Shown in pieces: positions 23,695-28,988 of a stretch of 28,988 nt of DNA; the stretch's first letter is position 1; each line of letters starts with the position of its first letter. The translations under genes and the position numbers were made by a program. Origin of the DNA: a virus; IMG/VR virus record IMGVR_UViG_3300043427_002472, positions 1-28,988 of that record. The stretch is one strand, 5' to 3'. The notes under the pieces are model-generated. The model was not told the DNA's origin and did no database searches. It saw only the letters and a list, made by a program, of their open reading frames with translations.

Positions 23695-23882
23695 TGTTCG
23701 TTCTTGTAAATGATTGTGTAATCTTTTTTCTTAAACTTGTTGCGGGCAATGTACTTTTGAGCGTGATCTTCTGTTTGAAAATAGCAGGTCTTTGAATCCT
23801 TTAATTGTTTACCATCTTTATGTACGATTTTAATTGGAAATCCATCACCGTGAGGGAATTCTTCTTTTACTGGTTTAATCAT
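23691..23882 (-). CDS. small hypothetical protein (63 aa)
   Basis: The start at 23882 gives MIKPVKEEFPHGDGFPIKIVHK. The later part KTCYFQTEDHAQKYIARNKFKKKDY is basic. An apparent TTG start four codons upstream is not preferred. It is the first gene of its unit, behind TTGACT, 17 bases, TACAAT (23905-23933). A diverged piece of an identical promoter and start recurs at 24640-24727. Function unknown. Confidence 0.7.
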   Translation of the reverse strand: MIKPVKEEFPHGDGFPIKIVHKDGKQLKDSKTCYFQTEDHAQKYIARNKFKKKDYTIIYKNEQ

Positions 23883-23904
23883 AAAGTGTTTCAAGTACAG
23901 TTCT

Positions 23905-23933
23905 ATTGTAGCAGAGTTTTAAGGAACAGTCAA
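23905..23933 (-). promoter_or_regulatory. sigma70-type promoter
   Basis: TTGACT (23928-23933), 17 bases, TACAAT (23905-23910) on the minus strand. Confidence 0.7.
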
Positions 23934-24026
23934 TCATACTTCTCCCTCCTTGCTTTAATATATGTAATTCATAAATTAATGAAATAATCGCATACTATAT
24001 ACTATTATCTATTTACGATTACCTTG

Positions 24027-24635
24027 ATGGAAACCCAGTATTTTGATGGTGAGTATTTTTATAAATCATACAATATTATTTCAGAATCTGATCGATTAGA
24101 TCTTATAGAAGAGTCGGAATTATATTTAAAAACACACCAAAAAATAGAAGAACTTCACCCGCCAGTGATGGCAGAAAATTTTTTAACAAATGAAATACTA
24201 AGTCATCGATGTTGGAAAAATTTACAAAAAGAAATTTCCACAAACATAATGAAATGCTCAAAATATTTTTTAAATGCAAATTTATGCTTACAATCTTGTT
24301 GGATTAATAAAACGGGTTATTATACCAAAGAAGACATAACAAATAACTTATATTTTGATGATAATCTTGAATCATATACCGATAATCACTATCACGCCCA
24401 TCCTGAAGATCAAGTGATTATTTGTATTTTTTATCTACAAAATTTTGACAAAAAGCATGGAACTTTAGTAAAAACTAAAAATGGATCTTTAGTGATGGAT
24501 GGAACAGAAAATTCATTAAGTATTTTTAATCCAAAATTATATCACTGTGCAGTAATACCAAGTCCAGAAGTATCCTTAAAATATCCTAGATATGTAATCG
24601 CAATGTCATTTACAAAAAATAATTTTGGTTCATAG
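24027..24635 (+). CDS. putative 2-oxoglutarate/Fe(II) oxygenase-like protein (202 aa), plus strand
   Basis: A jelly-roll pattern is visible: DNHYHAHPEDQVIICIFYLQNF in the middle supplies an HxH/HxD-type first metal site, and SIFNPKLYHCAV contains the distal His. An Arg follows in PRYVIAMSF. A Trp-rich half (SCWINKTGYY) precedes. The enzyme class is inferred from these residues, and a few family members differ enough that a catalytically dead copy is possible. The gene is AT-rich, on the opposite strand to its neighbours, and is followed by a repeat fragment, which suggests insertion. The ATG at 24027 is preferred over TTG at 24024. Confidence 0.5.
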   Translation: METQYFDGEYFYKSYNIISESDRLDLIEESELYLKTHQKIEELHPPVMAENFLTNEILSHRCWKNLQKEISTNIMKCSKYFLNANLCLQSCWINKTGYYTKEDITNNLYFDDNLESYTDNHYHAHPEDQVIICIFYLQNFDKKHGTLVKTKNGSLVMDGTENSLSIFNPKLYHCAVIPSPEVSLKYPRYVIAMSFTKNNFGS

Positions 24636-24727
24636 GAGGAAGAAACTCATCTTTAATAGGTTTAATCGCAATTTAGTGAAGTGTTTCAAATTTTCCATTA
24701 TTTTAGCAGGTATTTGAGATTGGTCAA
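24636..24727 (-). pseudogene. remnant of a gene start and promoter like that at 23691-23933
   Basis: On the minus strand a promoter (TTGACC, 16 bases, TAAAAT; 24700-24727) is followed by TTGAAACACTTCAC and ATTAAACCTATTAAAGATGA. This matches the leader and first codons at 23882 (TTGAAACACTTTATG, ATTAAACCAGTAAAAGAAGA). The rest of the frame is missing, cut off at the end of the plus-strand gene. Confidence 0.6.
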
Positions 24728-24731
24728 GGTT

Positions 24732-24914
24732 TTAAATTTTATTTCCCCATATCCATTTGGTTTCTCCTGTAGGATTTGGGTATAATTCATAATATTCATC
24801 ATCACCAAGTCTTCGGAACACATAATGAGTTCCATCCTCTCTTTCACAAATGTATTCACACTTATGAGGAGAATAAAGACGGGCTTGGATTATCCTATCA
24901 CTTTTGTTCAGCAT
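24732..24914 (-). CDS. small hypothetical protein (60 aa)
   Basis: MLNKSDRIIQARLYSPHKCEYIC, then EREDGTHYVFRRLGDDEYYELYPN. It overlaps the preceding 44-residue gene by 17 bases. Beta-rich with a CEYICERE segment. It does not match any family I know, but codon use and overlaps look real. Confidence 0.65.
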   Translation of the reverse strand: MLNKSDRIIQARLYSPHKCEYICEREDGTHYVFRRLGDDEYYELYPNPTGETKWIWGNKI

Positions 24915-25032
24915 CGTATGTAATTACAATTTTCTTATGCCTAGTATGAAGTGTAGAGCACACCCAATATTCTAACTTACCATCAAGTTGTTTGGCAATC
25001 TCATTCAATTGTTCTTTTTGTTCTTCTGTCAT
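24898..25032 (-). CDS. small hypothetical protein (44 aa)
   Basis: MTEEQKEQLNEIAKQLDGKLEYWVCSTLHTRHKK is a helix followed by a beta turn. It ends YDAEQK and its end overlaps the next gene. Function unknown. Confidence 0.6.
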   Translation of the reverse strand: MTEEQKEQLNEIAKQLDGKLEYWVCSTLHTRHKKIVITYDAEQK

Positions 25033-25073
25033 TTCTTTTACAACGTGTTTCTAACATTATAACATAAAACATC

Positions 25074-25673
25074 TTACCTAATGATTTCATAAGAAAGCCA
25101 TCCAGTACAGATATATTTTACTTCTGATTTCGGAGGTACTCCTTGATGCACATAAGTCCAAGTAGAAGGAAATATGAGCATCTTTCCCTCTTCTGGATTT
25201 ATCCTCATTCCATTAGAAAATTCCGTATATCCATCATTTTTAACATCATTCAAGTACCAAGTATAATTAATCACCCGAAGGAATTTATTTTCAATCCATC
25301 CGTCATGATGCCACTTGTAATATTCACCCGGTTTTGTTCTTTGAATTTGATATCCAGAATCTTTAGTACTTTCTTCCATATCGGCACAGAAAAATGCATG
25401 TGGAAAGTAACTATTGTGTTGATTACAGTGCTCTATGTACTCCTTAAAATTTTCATTGAGAGATTTGAAAAACACATTATCCACATCTGCCCAATCATTA
25501 TGATAGCTGATATTTAAATCAACTGATTTTTTATCGGGTGATGTTCGCCTGGAAAACCCAATTAATCCCTGATGTTTTCTTTCATCGTTTTCAAATCTAT
25601 TAATTACATACCGACAAAAATCCGAAGACAATGTGTTATTTTTAGTCCAGATAAGTGGATCCGTATAAGTCAT
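25074..25673 (-). CDS. 2-oxoglutarate/Fe(II) oxygenase, prolyl-4-hydroxylase type (199 aa)
   Basis: The DSBH core is clear: YKWHHDG with His122 and Asp124 as HxD, a long strand NYTWYLND, then YVHQGVPP with His176 as the distal ligand. A basic residue (Lys186) about ten residues later could bind 2-oxoglutarate. Such enzymes hydroxylate protein or other substrates with Fe(II), O2 and 2-oxoglutarate. The gene follows the other oxygenase gene at 25679 by five bases, so they are one transcript. A start at 25682 is possible but is TTG and overlaps the previous stop. Confidence 0.8.
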   Translation of the reverse strand: MTYTDPLIWTKNNTLSSDFCRYVINRFENDERKHQGLIGFSRRTSPDKKSVDLNISYHNDWADVDNVFFKSLNENFKEYIEHCNQHNSYFPHAFFCADMEESTKDSGYQIQRTKPGEYYKWHHDGWIENKFLRVINYTWYLNDVKNDGYTEFSNGMRINPEEGKMLIFPSTWTYVHQGVPPKSEVKYICTGWLSYEIIR

Positions 25674-25678
25674 ATTTC

Positions 25679-26290
25679 TCAATTCAACTGCAAATTAAAT
25701 GAAAACGTTACCCTCATTCCGTTTTCTTCTGTGATTTTCCGAACCGAATGCACCAAATATGCCGGGAATAATATAATATCGCCATCACTCACTTTTAGAG
25801 AGATTTCATGAGTAAAAAACTTTTTTAATTTACTCTCTTTTGCTCCTATAAAATTAAAAGAATCTCCATATGAACTTGGAGTAAAAAAAGAAGTAGGAGT
25901 GGCATTTTTAGCATAGTATACTCCTGACCAATATACTTTTTCTAATCCTAATCCACTGTGAGGCAAATGATGATGTGATTCCTGCCCCTGATTTAAGTGA
26001 TAAACATTATACCAAAAATTAGAAAAATTATATTTTGTTGGGAGATCAAGATTTTCAAACACATTATCAATACATTTTCTTATGTCAGATTTTAAAGAGT
26101 CTACGGTTTTAAGATCTATAAAATCATCGCTCTCAAGAATATTTGGAAAGGTCGTGTTTAATGGCAATTTCCAATGTCCAGGATATCTATCTTTCCTTCT
26201 AATGTCTTTGAATTTATATTTGTCGTGGTATTCGAATTTAATATTTAAAATAGGAGTTGAAAATACTTCGAAAATATTGCAATTATTCAT
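25679..26290 (-). CDS. 2-oxoglutarate/Fe(II) oxygenase-like protein (203 aa)
   Basis: The protein shows FWYNVYHLNQGQESHHHLPHSGL (92-114), with histidines at the first metal site, YWSGVYYAKN (120-129) as the strand after it, LFPAYLVHSV with distal His181, and Arg193 in GMRVTFSFNL, which would hold 2-oxoglutarate. This set resembles the cyanophage/bacterial oxygenase family recalled as TIGR02466-like. The exact substrate is unknown. It stands directly before a second oxygenase gene, and its coding region is AT-rich. Confidence 0.75.
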   Translation of the reverse strand: MNNCNIFEVFSTPILNIKFEYHDKYKFKDIRRKDRYPGHWKLPLNTTFPNILESDDFIDLKTVDSLKSDIRKCIDNVFENLDLPTKYNFSNFWYNVYHLNQGQESHHHLPHSGLGLEKVYWSGVYYAKNATPTSFFTPSSYGDSFNFIGAKESKLKKFFTHEISLKVSDGDIILFPAYLVHSVRKITEENGMRVTFSFNLQLN

Positions 26291-26293
26291 TGG

Positions 26294-26533
26294 TCATTTT
26301 TTATCATTACAATATAAAAAGTATTTGTATTCGGCAAATCGATTGTAGTTCCAGCGTACCACATCACATCCTTTATACTTATCAACCACCACGAAGTTTG
26401 GTTGTGGTGCCGGAAATTTAGATTGTGATGCTGGTGATTTATCTTCTGTCGTAAATATATAAAATCCAGTAATAAACACCACACCAATCACAACACCGGA
26501 CAACACAGCCCGGTAATAATCAATTCTGGACAT
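26294..26533 (-). CDS. single-span membrane protein (79 aa)
   Basis: MSRIDYYRAVLSGVVIGVVFITGFYIFTTE has one membrane helix (about 10-28), followed by a Pro/Ser-rich linker and the conserved end KYKGCDVVRWNYNRFAEYKYFLYCND with two Cys. The end resembles a family found in many cyanophages. The ATG at 26533 overlaps the preceding stop (TGATG). Function unknown. Confidence 0.72.
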   Translation of the reverse strand: MSRIDYYRAVLSGVVIGVVFITGFYIFTTEDKSPASQSKFPAPQPNFVVVDKYKGCDVVRWNYNRFAEYKYFLYCNDKK

Positions 26534-26715
26534 CAAATATTACCTCCAAAAGAACGGTAGAGTGCATACCATATTGAACTCATTATACCAAGAAAAGACA
26601 CAATTAGCAAGGGAATTAGAAGTATTATAGGATGAGTTATTACAAGATAATAAGCAAGTACAACAGAGGCAATTGTAAATGGAAGTGCAATTGTTGCTTT
26701 CATTGCCGGTTTCAT
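26533..26715 (-). CDS. small two-helix membrane protein (60 aa)
   Basis: MKPAMKATIALPFTIASVVLAYYLVITHPIILLIPLLIVSFLGIMSSIWYALYRSFGGNI contains two hydrophobic stretches (about 8-26 and 29-50). Membrane topology and role unknown; holin-like in size, but no evidence for lysis function. Confidence 0.68.
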   Translation of the reverse strand: MKPAMKATIALPFTIASVVLAYYLVITHPIILLIPLLIVSFLGIMSSIWYALYRSFGGNI

Positions 26716-26894
26716 TCTGTTACCTCAAAATCTTCAAGTTGATCAGAGGATACTTCGTGCTGACCATCAATTAGATACCAATGATGCCCGGCACGTTTTC
26801 CAAGATATTGAAGTTGGTCTTCGGCAAATACATTCTCTCTCATTGCTGCCTGAATCTTAAGATGAAGTAATTCTTCTTTAGATGGTACTTTCAT
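26712..26894 (-). CDS. small hypothetical protein (60 aa)
   Basis: MKVPSKEELLHLKIQAAMRENVF is a helix, followed by LGKRAGHHWYLIDGQHEVSSDQLEDFEVTE. The start at 26894 is preferred; an upstream in-frame TTG is possible. ATGA overlap to the next gene. Unknown function. Confidence 0.68.
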   Translation of the reverse strand: MKVPSKEELLHLKIQAAMRENVFAEDQLQYLGKRAGHHWYLIDGQHEVSSDQLEDFEVTE

Positions 26895-26896
26895 AA

Positions 26897-27259
26897 TCAA
26901 TCATCCCAAGGTGCTGGCCTACTTAAAAGTTGTCTTAAAAATGGAGTCGGTGGTTCCGGATTTTCTATCCGATCCATTATAGCATCATAATCCTCTGCTG
27001 ACAAGTAGATAGTATCAGGCATATCCTCAGGAGAACTTATACTCATTGCTGCTTCATCTACCCCTGGACTATGAATAAAAGCATCATACTCCATAGTCCA
27101 CCAACCATAGTTCAATTCATACCAAAAGTCAGCAGATAGATGCCTATCATCAAGTCGCATATCATTGTGGCACATGAATCTATACCACCACCAGAATGGA
27201 GTATACTTAATCGGTTTAAATCCGATTATCCACTTGTTTATGAACGTCGGAAAGTTCAT
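26897..27259 (-). CDS. aromatic protein fused to a DUF1778-like C-terminus (120 aa)
   Basis: The N-terminal half (MNFPTFINKWIIGFKPIKYTPFWWWYRFMC, then SADFWYELNYGWWTMEYDAF) is very aromatic and similar to the paralogue at 27436. The tail DTIYLSAEDYDAIMDRIENPEPPTPFLRQLLSR strongly resembles the end of DUF1778-type antitoxins ((V/I)xLSxEDxxAxxxxLxxP). No toxin (for example a GNAT) is adjacent. The fusion of a phage-specific domain with an antitoxin-like tail is odd. Confidence 0.68.
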   Translation of the reverse strand: MNFPTFINKWIIGFKPIKYTPFWWWYRFMCHNDMRLDDRHLSADFWYELNYGWWTMEYDAFIHSPGVDEAAMSISSPEDMPDTIYLSAEDYDAIMDRIENPEPPTPFLRQLLSRPAPWDD

Positions 27260-27263
27260 CAAA

Positions 27264-27431
27264 TCATTTTTCTTTCACAACACAAGAGCCGCCAGAACAG
27301 TTCAAGTCACCAGAAGTTCCAGAGACAGTAAAAGTATGTTGCGGTGTCTTTTCTGTGGATACATTACCATAAATCAAACCACCAACACAGACACCAAGAA
27401 GTGTGAAAAAGATAAAATTGCAGATTTTCAT
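27264..27431 (-). CDS. small secreted or membrane-anchored protein (55 aa)
   Basis: MKICNFIFFTLLGVCVGGLIYGN is an N-terminal signal anchor (about 5-22), followed by VSTEKTPQHTFTVSGTSGDLNCSGGSCVV with two Cys. It may be exported. Its stop lies four bases before the next ATG. Function unknown. Confidence 0.7.
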   Translation of the reverse strand: MKICNFIFFTLLGVCVGGLIYGNVSTEKTPQHTFTVSGTSGDLNCSGGSCVVKEK

Positions 27432-27435
27432 TTGA

Positions 27436-27663
27436 TTAACTCCATCTACCTAATCGTAGTTTGCGTTCTTTTGATATATATGGGTTATATGGATCATCAT
27501 AAGGATAGATGTATTCGCACATCCATCCCCAACTGAGTGCCTCCCAGAAGTCATCAGGAAAGTGCTCAACGGTCTCATAACAATCTAGGATATACCTAAT
27601 GTTGAAAAATCCCTCACGGAACCATTCCCATTTGGTCATTTGCCAGTATTCTTTCCAAGTCAC
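27436..27663 (-). CDS. paralogue of the aromatic N-terminal domain (75 aa), GTG start
   Basis: The protein, starting at GTG 27663 (MTWKEYWQMTKWEWFREGFFNI), contains DDFWEALSWGWMCEYIYPYDDPYNPY, clearly similar to SADFWYELNYGWWTMEYDAFIHSP of the neighbour at 26897. It lacks the DUF1778-like tail. GTGA overlap with the upstream gene supports the GTG start, though an internal ATG at 27639 is possible. Function unknown. Confidence 0.65.
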   Translation of the reverse strand: MTWKEYWQMTKWEWFREGFFNIRYILDCYETVEHFPDDFWEALSWGWMCEYIYPYDDPYNPYISKERKLRLGRWS

Positions 27664-27845
27664 GGTGTTTCATCGCTCCAATAGTATCTCAGTTTATCAC
27701 CATCTGCAGAAATATTCAAGTGATAGATTTTACCATCCTTACCATAAACACCACACCAGAGGGTGCGTTCATTCATACTTTCAAGGTGAAACATTTGAAC
27801 GTCTTCAAGGACAATCTCATCGGGATTTTCAGTAAATCTGCTCAT
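27660..27845 (-). CDS. small hypothetical protein (61 aa)
   Basis: MSRFTENPDEIVLEDVQMFHLESM, then WCGVYGKDGKIYHLNISADGDKLRYYW, an all-beta protein. TATAAT (27867-27872) is 22 bases upstream. Role unknown, but strand pattern and overlaps support it as real. Confidence 0.7.
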   Translation of the reverse strand: MSRFTENPDEIVLEDVQMFHLESMNERTLWCGVYGKDGKIYHLNISADGDKLRYYWSDETP

Positions 27846-27866
27846 TTTGTCTCTTAATATTCCGAT

Positions 27867-27872
27867 ATTATA
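27867..27872 (-). promoter_or_regulatory. -10 box containing the stop codon of the upstream gene
   Basis: TATAAT on the minus strand; its TAA is the stop of the gene at 27868-28146. The leader ATCGGAATATTAAGAGACAA precedes the ATG at 27845. Confidence 0.65.
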
Positions 27873-28146
27873 GAATGTCCAAGTCCTTACCGTGCCGTTC
27901 CTGTGCCACTTTCATAACTGTCTGGTGCTTCTGGATACTCTTATTACCTTGTGCTTCAATTTGTTTTGCAAGGAGTTCCAAATCTTCCACATAAATCTTA
28001 TCTTTCATACCATACTTACGGGCAAAGGCATAGAGTGCTGCACGAATAGTAATTGCCTGCATATGTTCCATAGATACAGGCATACCGTGTGGTAGAGAAG
28101 CACACTCATCGTTGTAGTATTCGTTATAGCGGTCGATTAGTTTCAT
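27868..28146 (-). CDS. conserved cyanophage hypothetical protein (92 aa)
   Basis: MKLIDRYNEYYNDECASLPHGMPVSMEHMQAITIRAALYAFARKYGMKDKIYVEDLELLAKQIEAQGNK is a helical protein of a familiar cyanophage type. The end HQTVMKVAQERHGKDLDIL runs through a degenerate GTGCC repeat and stops inside the next -10 box. Its ATG overlaps the previous stop (TAATG). Function unknown. Confidence 0.75.
   Translation of the reverse strand: MKLIDRYNEYYNDECASLPHGMPVSMEHMQAITIRAALYAFARKYGMKDKIYVEDLELLAKQIEAQGNKSIQKHQTVMKVAQERHGKDLDIL
27903..27922 (-). repeat. GTGCC...GGCAC palindrome, copy 14 (translated, degenerate)
   Basis: GTGCCACTT and AACTGTC around TCAT, coding for Thr-Val-Met-Lys-Val-Ala near the end of the 92-residue protein. 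Confidence 0.6.
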
Positions 28147-28316
28147 TAGATGCCTTCCTCTCCAAGTGCTACTTTAAGTGCGGTTTGAATTACCAAATAA
28201 GAACTCATAAAATCATCCTCATCTTGTCCTCCAGCAGCAATCTCATCCAATTCATTCAGAGCATCCTGATACAACTCATTTGCTGCTTCTCTTTTTTCTG
28301 TTTCTTCGGGGTTCAT
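28146..28316 (-). CDS. small acidic hypothetical protein (56 aa)
   Basis: MNPEETEKREAANELYQDALNELDEIA is an acidic helix; the rest reads GGQDEDDFMSSYLVIQTALKVAL. The ATG has no strong SD, but its stop overlaps the next start (TAATG), so it is coupled. Function unknown. Confidence 0.7.
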   Translation of the reverse strand: MNPEETEKREAANELYQDALNELDEIAAGGQDEDDFMSSYLVIQTALKVALGEEGI

Positions 28317-28325
28317 AAGTTTTAA

Positions 28326-28925
28326 TTACAATCCGTTAAATGTAGTATTATACCACCAAAAAATTAAAGTATATCTGTGTTTGTATTTAACTTCACGAAC
28401 TCCATGATAAGTTGTTAACCCATTAAAAAATGTTAACATACCTGTTTCTGGATTAATAGTTAAATCTTCAGTAATAAATTCACCTCCCTCAAAATTATCA
28501 TTCAAATATAAGAGAGAATTATAGTCACCACCACCTCTACCCAAATCTTTATGAATATGCAATTCTGAGGAGGAATTTACGGGCCACATCTGTATTTGTG
28601 CAGAAGAGCAATTAAGTTTACAATTACAAGTCTTCTCTAAGAAATTTTTAACTCTAGTGACTATATCATGGTCCGTAATATCCAAAACACGATCTTCAAA
28701 ATCATATGAACCTGTGAATTTTGGTGCTTTATCTATCCATTCTTTACATTCACTTTCCTCTAAAAAGTTTTTAAAGATACTAACCTTACCAGAAGTTTTT
28801 TTTATGAGTTTCCTCAGTTTCTCTTTGCCGTATTCAGTCAGTTCGTGTTTTTGTTTGCGGAGTTCTTCTACTTCTTCTGGATTGAGTAGAAATCCATCAG
28901 GAATGTGCCCGTATTCTTCAGTCAT
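28326..28925 (-). CDS. 2-oxoglutarate/Fe(II) oxygenase, prolyl-4-hydroxylase type (199 aa)
   Basis: The second half contains a complete DSBH: ELHIHKDLG with HxD at His125 and Asp127, YNSLLYLND and FEGGEF as strands, TTYHGV with distal His174, and HRYTLIFWW with Arg184 for 2-oxoglutarate. The first 55 residues are a charged helical leader. This P4H-type enzyme is a common cyanophage gene. The substrate is unknown. It is the rightmost gene here; the remaining 63 bases carry its leader. Confidence 0.85.
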   Translation of the reverse strand: MTEEYGHIPDGFLLNPEEVEELRKQKHELTEYGKEKLRKLIKKTSGKVSIFKNFLEESECKEWIDKAPKFTGSYDFEDRVLDITDHDIVTRVKNFLEKTCNCKLNCSSAQIQMWPVNSSSELHIHKDLGRGGGDYNSLLYLNDNFEGGEFITEDLTINPETGMLTFFNGLTTYHGVREVKYKHRYTLIFWWYNTTFNGL

Positions 28926-28988
28926 CTTTGTATTGTTGTGCGTTAAGTGTTCTCCACATTACAATCTGCTCAAAACATTCTCCAAGAC

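Noticed and set aside
1-28988. tRNA genes
   Set aside because: I looked on both strands in the longer gaps and saw no cloverleaf with a GTTCGAATC-type T loop and matching acceptor stem. A scan with tRNAscan-SE would settle it.

Overview
The window looks like part of a T4-like cyanomyovirus genome, a tailed phage of marine Synechococcus or a close relative. The evidence is a CP12-type Calvin-cycle inhibitor, a long series of tightly packed small genes that I recognise from memory as families typical of cyanophages, a free-standing GIY-YIG homing endonuclease, several 2-oxoglutarate/Fe(II) oxygenases and a phage cupin. No structural or replication gene is complete here, and I see no tRNA. Almost every gene is on the minus strand and is read from right to left. 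Only the homing endonuclease (9775-10527) and one oxygenase-like gene (24027-24635) are on the plus strand.

Layout. 1-1666: an ordinary cyanophage operon with a partial hypothetical gene, two small genes, a glycosyltransferase-like gene and an AbrB-like gene. 1787-3560: a strikingly GC-rich island of very small genes, including a HicA-like gene, each behind its own near-identical promoter/leader. 3597-9071: similar small single-gene units at normal GC, including a ligase-fold protein, an ArdA-like antirestriction protein and a candidate small RNA. 9110-9774: an Asp/Tyr-rich repeat protein embedded in a palindromic repeat array, then an AT-rich spacer. 9775-10527: homing endonuclease. 10549-15905: polycistronic operons of small cyanophage genes with a SprT-like metalloprotease and a secreted protein. 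15932-20074: a four-gene helicase/methyltransferase cluster. 20155-20367: cp12. 20399-23882: a second small-gene operon set with a cupin. 24027-28925: an AT-rich region with four jelly-roll oxygenase-type genes among small membrane and hypothetical genes.

How it works together. Transcription units are marked off in a stereotyped way. A 22-base palindrome (arms close to GTGCCAGTT/AACTGGCAC) sits on or just after the stop codon of the last gene, often followed by a G/C-rich hairpin. Next comes a TATAAT-like -10 box, and then one of three conserved leaders that runs into the next gene. At least 14 copies of the palindrome occur between 3563 and 27922, sometimes read through so that unrelated proteins end in the same short peptide.

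The most interesting locus is 15932-20074. One protein carries a GIY-YIG-like domain plus the first RecA domain of an SF2 helicase, the next carries the second RecA domain, the third is an N6-adenine-type methyltransferase with NPPF, and the fourth is a small methyltransferase-like protein with a degenerate NPIF. The gene order copies the domain order of single-chain type ISP restriction-modification enzymes, but split over several polypeptides. The ArdA-like gene and the HicA-like gene fit a phage genome active in conflict with host defence. All functional statements are inferred from motifs seen by eye; no searches were run.
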